Positions 53,523 through 58,028 of a stretch of DNA of 58,028 nucleotides are shown in pieces (position 1 is the stretch's first letter; each line of letters starts with the position of its first letter). The translations under genes and the position numbers were made by a program. Below the pieces are notes generated by a model, which ran no database searches, had not been told where the DNA came from, and saw only the letters and a list, made by a program, of their open reading frames with translations. This DNA comes from Terriglobia bacterium (GTDB lineage: Bacteria > Acidobacteriota > Terriglobia > Terriglobales > Acidobacteriaceae): NCBI GenBank assembly GCA_020073645.1, contig JAIQET010000022.1, positions 1 to 58,028 of the forward strand. Direction: 5' to 3'.

Positions 53523-55184
53523 TTACTGCCGCCAGCGATACACCTTGATTTGTCCATACTCCTGAGTCGGAACAGTCAATAGGAGTTCAGCCCGAGGATC
53601 GGGGACGCCGTTCGTCTGCCAATCCTTGAGGTATGGAGTCAGCATTTCTGATCCGTGTTCTCGGAGCACCAGCAGGTCTATCTTGCTCGCGGCGATATAC
53701 CTCAGAGCGGTGGAGGAATCCGTATAGGGATAGTTTCGAACCACTGCACCAGCATAGAAAGCAGGGATTGGGGACACGTCCATGATCTTCCCGATTCCAG
53801 GAAACTGCCTCTTCAGTTGCAGCCCTAAGGTCTTGACGGCCAGGTCATCCCTGCGCAGATCGGGGAAATTCTGGACCGTCGCCCAACCGATAAGAAGCAT
53901 TCCGCCAAGCGCGCATCCACTGGCGATTAGTCCGGTCCGGGTGGCCCACCCCGATCCGGGAAGAAGGTTGTGAGCCGTGTCCTGGCTCCACTTCGCAAAC
54001 TCGTCAACGCCCTTGGCAGCCCAGACAATCAACAACGGCAGAAATGGTATGACGAACCTCGAATTGAAAAAGATCAAGGAGAACAAGGGTACAACGAGGA
54101 AGACGAGGATCGTGATCAGCACACCCTCCCCCGCAGCTCGTTCGCGGTTCCACGCCGACCCGAACAGACCCAACATCACCAATCCCATCAACAGCGCTCC
54201 ACCGCAGGCCTGCTCCTTCGTCAGGTAAATGAACAATAGGCGCGTATTCTGCCCGGCGGCGGTTCGAATCATGCGCATGCTCGTCGCCAAGTCGAACTTG
54301 GTGCTGTGGATGACCTCGAGATCGGAGCGCATATTGAGGCCCCGCGGCGTCAGGTCGTCGTCGATGGCATAGTTCACCTGGTTCAGTGACATTCCCTGCA
54401 TCAGCATCTGGGAGAGTAAGAAATTGCTGCTACTCTTGCCCTCCAATCGAAACTGTCCTGTCTGCACTTTGAGGAAGACCACATAAGGCGCGGCAAGAAT
54501 GGCGAAAGCGGCGATCTGGCAAATCGCCACCTGGATCGCTTTGCTCCGGTGCTTCCAACCGTAAAGGACAACGATGGCGGCTGTCACCAGCGTAAGAAGT
54601 AACGCTTCGGGACGTATCAGGTAGGCAAGACCGAACACCACGCCGGCACCAAGTGCGGTCCAGCGATACTGGCTCCGCGCGGCAAGAATGCTGCAGAGTA
54701 TCCCCGTAAACAGAAAGAAGGTGTAGCTCGCTTCGGACAATACTGCGACGGACGCTCCGACCAGGACGGGATGGAGCGCCGTCATGAGAGCGGCTATTTG
54801 ACCAACCCGTTGACCATACATTCCCTCTGCGATCAGAAAGACGGGAATAACCAGGAGCGAACCGAAGAACAGCGACACCAGCCTGGCCGCCAGCTCAACG
54901 TTCGGGCCCATGAGGTGAACACCAGCGATGAGCAGCGGGAACAGCGGTGGATACAGGAGCTGTACGCCCCACGCGTGCATCCCAATCCATCCCACTCCAG
55001 CCGCGAGGTTCTCAGCCACGCGTGCGTAGTACGCGCCTTCCGACTCAATCACCATCGGCCTTGCCAGCAGGCAGGCGATCCGCGCGGCCACAGACACTAC
55101 TAGGATGCTGGCGATTGGAAGCCAACCGCGTACCTGGGATGGCTGGCTTCTGTCGGACGATCTTTCGAGTACCGCTGCCTTCAT
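53523..55184 (-). CDS. GT39/ArnT-like integral-membrane glycosyltransferase
   Basis: 553 residues with about ten to twelve membrane helices. The first exterior loop carries 'ESEGAYYARVAENLAAG', the acidic site typical of polyprenyl-phosphate-sugar-dependent GT-C transferases (family 39/83), and 'LYPPLFPLLIAG' follows. The C-terminal 120 residues are exterior. Such enzymes transfer sugars from polyprenyl phosphate to proteins or lipids outside the membrane; the GtrA-fused GT2 could provide the donor. The ATG follows the stop of the upstream GT2 gene without a gap. Confidence 0.82.
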   Translation of the reverse strand: MKAAVLERSSDRSQPSQVRGWLPIASILVVSVAARIACLLARPMVIESEGAYYARVAENLAAGVGWIGMHAWGVQLLYPPLFPLLIAGVHLMGPNVELAARLVSLFFGSLLVIPVFLIAEGMYGQRVGQIAALMTALHPVLVGASVAVLSEASYTFFLFTGILCSILAARSQYRWTALGAGVVFGLAYLIRPEALLLTLVTAAIVVLYGWKHRSKAIQVAICQIAAFAILAAPYVVFLKVQTGQFRLEGKSSSNFLLSQMLMQGMSLNQVNYAIDDDLTPRGLNMRSDLEVIHSTKFDLATSMRMIRTAAGQNTRLLFIYLTKEQACGGALLMGLVMLGLFGSAWNRERAAGEGVLITILVFLVVPLFSLIFFNSRFVIPFLPLLIVWAAKGVDEFAKWSQDTAHNLLPGSGWATRTGLIASGCALGGMLLIGWATVQNFPDLRRDDLAVKTLGLQLKRQFPGIGKIMDVSPIPAFYAGAVVRNYPYTDSSTALRYIAASKIDLLVLREHGSEMLTPYLKDWQTNGVPDPRAELLLTVPTQEYGQIKVYRWRQ

Positions 55185-56222
55185 CTAGTCTTGCCTTTTC
55201 GCCGATTGCAAAGCGTCGGTATTCCCCAGCCCCTGTCCGCTCGTTCTGCCCCTCAAACGGTCCAGAGCGTGCGCTGCGGTCGTCCCCGGATTAGCTAACA
55301 GCCAGAGCAGCTCACTGCCGATACGTAGCGAAAGATAGGTCCGATCGAGCTTCTCCCCGAGGGGGTTCAGTCCCCCCTTGTGATAGCTCCAGAACGCAGA
55401 GCCTCGAAACCGAAGCGCTTCATGTGCGAGGAACTCATAATACACTCGTTTGGATTCCCGCTTCAGAGCAGCAGCCTCGTCCGGCTCCAGAAATCGTGGA
55501 GCATAGCGCTGCACGATGATGTACCGATCCAGTAATTCGGGCCGAAGGCTCCGAACCGGGGCAGAGATTGATTCATTGATATTGTCCATGCGGAGGAAGG
55601 AAAGCACTTGCGGAACAAAACCGAAATCCCAGTCCTCCAGTATATCCATGCATTTCTCGGTGTCGGCGTGCAGCAGGGACTCGCCGAAGAAAGGCTGACA
55701 ATTTCGCACCAGGGAGGACCGGTACATCACCGTGCTCTCGGAACCGAAAACGTAGACGCCAGCCCGAAGAAACAGCCGCGCCAATTCCCTGCCGGGCAGC
55801 AGCGACGTTCCATGTGGAAACCCGGAACCGAGGAGCATGTTGCCCTTCAACCAGTACGAACTCACGAGCCCGATCGACTCAGACTGCGCAAATGCCTGCA
55901 CCATCGACTGCAGGCACTGCGGAAAAATGTAGTCGTCGGCTTGCACGATCTTGCAGTACCGGCTGTCAGGGGAAATCTGGGTGAGAACGTTGTTGTAATG
56001 CTGGGCCTGCGAGAGCAACTGGGACTGCCGAATCAGGCGAACCCGGGGGTCGCGGCGCACGTAAGTTTCCGCAATTTCTCCTGACCCATCCGTGCTGCAA
56101 TTGTCCGAAAGAATGTACTCGAATGAAGAATGGGTCTGGGCGAGAACGCTTTCAATGCACTGGGCGAGATATGGAGCTGTGTTACGAAATGGTGTAACAA
56201 CGCTAACCAACGGTTGGTTCAT
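55185..56222 (-). CDS. GT2-family glycosyltransferase
   Basis: 345 residues from ATG 56222 ('MNQPLVSVVTPFRNTAPYL'); the upstream codons to 56258 have no family match. GT2 motifs: 'YILSDNCSTDGSGEIA', 'CKIVQADDYIFPQCL' (DD) and 'LEDWDFGFVPQVLSFLRMDN'. The C-terminal 100 residues are helical and basic. Its TAG stop is directly followed by the ATG of the GT39-like gene, which indicates one operon. Role in surface-glycan assembly inferred. Confidence 0.86.
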   Translation of the reverse strand: MNQPLVSVVTPFRNTAPYLAQCIESVLAQTHSSFEYILSDNCSTDGSGEIAETYVRRDPRVRLIRQSQLLSQAQHYNNVLTQISPDSRYCKIVQADDYIFPQCLQSMVQAFAQSESIGLVSSYWLKGNMLLGSGFPHGTSLLPGRELARLFLRAGVYVFGSESTVMYRSSLVRNCQPFFGESLLHADTEKCMDILEDWDFGFVPQVLSFLRMDNINESISAPVRSLRPELLDRYIIVQRYAPRFLEPDEAAALKRESKRVYYEFLAHEALRFRGSAFWSYHKGGLNPLGEKLDRTYLSLRIGSELLWLLANPGTTAAHALDRLRGRTSGQGLGNTDALQSAKRQD

Positions 56223-56280
56223 TAGTCTTCGTTTCCCGTCACTGCAACCATTTCCCATTGCGGCGAAGGATCCCCGTTTC

Positions 56281-58028
56281 TCAAGCTACCTTAGTGAGCG
56301 TAAGAGAACCCCGGTCGACGGCAATCCTGGGTGCTGTGCCCGTCCTGATGGCGACAAACGCCGCCGCGTAACATAGAGCCGCGATGATGAACACGGCGTT
56401 GAACCCCAGAGCCATCCCCAGGATCACGGCTCCGACGGACCCAATCACGGTAAAGAAGCCGTTCACCGCCCAAGCCCAAGGTACCAGCGGGGAAGCTTCC
56501 TTGCCAACCAGACGCAGTCCGGTCGGGAACGGCACTCCCAGCAGGACTCCCAATGGCGCAACCAGTAGGACCGCTATGGTCACGCGCCACGGTAATGCGA
56601 GGCCGAGAGTCAACGAGAGCACTGGAGGCGTAATAACCAAGGTGACCAAGATCGTGCCAACCACGGCGAGCAAGAACCAGGAAAGCGTGCGATAGGACAC
56701 GTTTTGGATTCGGCTGGCCAGGTAAGAGCCCACCCCCGTAAAGATGAGTAAGCTAGCCAGAACCACTGAAAACGTATAAATCGGCTGTCCCAAGAATAGC
56801 GAGAGCCTTTGCAACAGAACGATTTCGATCAAAATGAAGCCCAATCCCAAGCAGGCAAAGTACGTCAGGAAAGCCCAACGATGGTTTGCCTGCAAGCCTT
56901 GCCGCCTGAATCGCACGAGTGGAAGCAGAATCATGGCGCCTGCAACCACGACCGCCTGGATTAGCAGGACCAGTAACGTCACCTCTGCAACTGGCTGGGC
57001 ATCAACGTCTCCCTTTTGGCCGGCGCCTAGAACGGAGCGGATTGCACCAGGTCCCACTCTCGACCATCGTCTTCTCTGGTTGAAGAAAGGCCTGTCATCC
57101 GTCGCCGGTCGGAGCAACTCGGTGGAGGAAGAGTAGATCCGTTTCAGATCTGGGGATTTTGCCAGATCAGCAAGAAGGGTCTGGAACTCGTCACTGGGCG
57201 CTCCAAACGGTGAATAATAGATCTCAGGCTGCCCCGTATCGCCCCACTGCTCCTTCTGCCCGACCCCGAGCCGCTTGGCAATGGTGTCGACTTCCTCTCG
57301 CTGAAGCGGCGATTTCTGCAACAGAAAACCTGTCAAAAACTGCCTGTGACCGAAGGGTGCCACGACTCCTCGAAATGCAAGAAGATTGGCAGCAGGACTG
57401 CCGAGTCCCTCTCGGTCGAACAGTTCTCGCGTGGTGGCAAACAGCCTGGGGATCTGATAGGTCGGGCGCGTCACCAAGAGTGTGCCGTCAGGAGTCAGAT
57501 GGTTCCAATAGTCTTCAAATGCCTCGCGGGTCAGGATGTAGGTTTCGCTGAGGCTGAGCGCACCGGACGTGAGGGCGGCATCACTCATCGTCTGAATCGA
57601 GATGATCGCGTCGTATTTCTCCTTCGACCGGCGGACAAAGCTGCGGCCATCTTCGGTAACAACCTTGACCTCGGGTTGTTCAAACAGGCCGCCCCAGTGG
57701 TCGCGCATGCGGTGCGTGACGATGTCATTAATAATCGGATTGATTTCGACCGCGGTAATGGATGATGCGCCAAAATAGAGGCCTTCGAGCACCTCGCGTC
57801 CTGCTCCCGAGCCGATGATTAAGACCTTGGGATGTTTCTTTCCGATGTATGCCAGCCCGGCGGGGTGATATTGAGGTGAGTTCGCAAGATAGTTGCGGAC
57901 GCCCATCTTCAAGTCAGGGATGGCAGTCCCAGCGGCTCCTGCATCGATAATAATGGAGTAACCGGGGTCTGGCCGGCCTGTTTCGAAGGGCCGATCTTTT
58001 TCGTCTCCTCGTCTCTCTGTTTTTCTGA
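56281..58028 (-). CDS. Spermidine-synthase-like methyltransferase-fold protein with membrane C-terminus (5' partial)
   Basis: The frame is open to the window edge, so the N-terminus is missing; upstream of the TTG at 57912 it still reads a sensible 'PGYSIIIDAGAAGTAIPDLK'. The visible part has a Rossmann domain with 'KVLIIGSGAGREVLEGLYFG' and 'ITAVEINPIINDIV' (spermidine/spermine synthase type) followed by about seven membrane helices from residue 300. The polyamine-binding residues cannot be confirmed. Membrane-bound SpeE-like proteins are frequent in exopolysaccharide loci, where their reaction is not established. Confidence 0.8.
   Translation of the reverse strand, partial: RKTERRGDEKDRPFETGRPDPGYSIIIDAGAAGTAIPDLKMGVRNYLANSPQYHPAGLAYIGKKHPKVLIIGSGAGREVLEGLYFGASSITAVEINPIINDIVTHRMRDHWGGLFEQPEVKVVTEDGRSFVRRSKEKYDAIISIQTMSDAALTSGALSLSETYILTREAFEDYWNHLTPDGTLLVTRPTYQIPRLFATTRELFDREGLGSPAANLLAFRGVVAPFGHRQFLTGFLLQKSPLQREEVDTIAKRLGVGQKEQWGDTGQPEIYYSPFGAPSDEFQTLLADLAKSPDLKRIYSSSTELLRPATDDRPFFNQRRRWSRVGPGAIRSVLGAGQKGDVDAQPVAEVTLLVLLIQAVVVAGAMILLPLVRFRRQGLQANHRWAFLTYFACLGLGFILIEIVLLQRLSLFLGQPIYTFSVVLASLLIFTGVGSYLASRIQNVSYRTLSWFLLAVVGTILVTLVITPPVLSLTLGLALPWRVTIAVLLVAPLGVLLGVPFPTGLRLVGKEASPLVPWAWAVNGFFTVIGSVGAVILGMALGFNAVFIIAALCYAAAFVAIRTGTAPRIAVDRGSLTLTKVA

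Overview
The window looks like a chromosomal segment from a member of the Acidobacteriota (Terriglobia/Koribacter-like). This is an inference from gene content: two Oar-type TonB-dependent receptors with an N-terminal carboxypeptidase-regulatory-like domain, several secreted choice-of-anchor-D / fibronectin III proteins, a Hanks-type Ser/Thr kinase fused to a long TPR array, and many GTG/TTG starts in G+C-rich DNA. No rRNA, tRNA, insertion sequence, phage gene or CRISPR array was recognised. Both edges cut genes: a repeat protein at base 1 (its 5' end is missing) and a spermidine-synthase-like membrane protein at 58028 (minus strand, 5' end missing).

Layout. (1) 1-2893: two secreted choice-of-anchor-D/FN3 proteins; the first is built on a 312-bp tandem repeat. 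(2) 3054-13181: a stress and maintenance island. It holds a small zincin, a membrane metallophosphoesterase, an NhaR-type regulator, an M48 protease, an HPF/RaiA-type ribosome factor, a degenerate receiver protein, four small hypothetical or membrane proteins, a tandem-domain universal stress protein, an Rnk-like protein and a P2-type ATPase. A 44-bp element (36/44 identical) is present upstream of both the M48 gene and the HPF gene. (3) 13160-18643: leuABCD with a divergent LysR regulator; LeuA lacks the C-terminal regulatory domain. (4) 18809-21787: two alpha/beta hydrolases and a stand-alone cyclic-nucleotide-binding protein. (5) 21813-31787: an Oar-type receptor divergent from a FadR-type regulator, which is followed by a tight cluster of beta-hydroxyacid dehydrogenase, E1-alpha, E1-beta, M24-fold enzyme and lipoyl E2. 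This resembles an inducible catabolic locus of unknown substrate; a TGGT-N3-ACCA operator overlaps the predicted regulator promoter. (6) 31819-38913: a FecR protein translationally coupled to a CHASE2 histidine kinase, divergent from the TPR kinase. (7) 38943-46007: a secreted lectin-like protein, a second TonB receptor, a PilZ protein and a third choice-of-anchor-D/FN3 protein. (8) 46080-58028: an exosortase/exopolysaccharide cluster with four GT2 glycosyltransferases (two are tandem paralogues; a fifth GT2 domain is fused to GtrA), a GT39-like membrane transferase, an SGNH protein and a spermidine-synthase-like protein, all on the minus strand.

The most promising places for undescribed biology are the FadR / 2-oxoacid-dehydrogenase / M24 locus (an M24 metal-ligand position carries Cys instead of Asp, and no E3 gene is present), the duplicated 44-bp control element in the stress island, and the FecR-CHASE2 kinase unit facing a TPR-kinase. 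All functional assignments come from reading motifs by eye; no database search was run.
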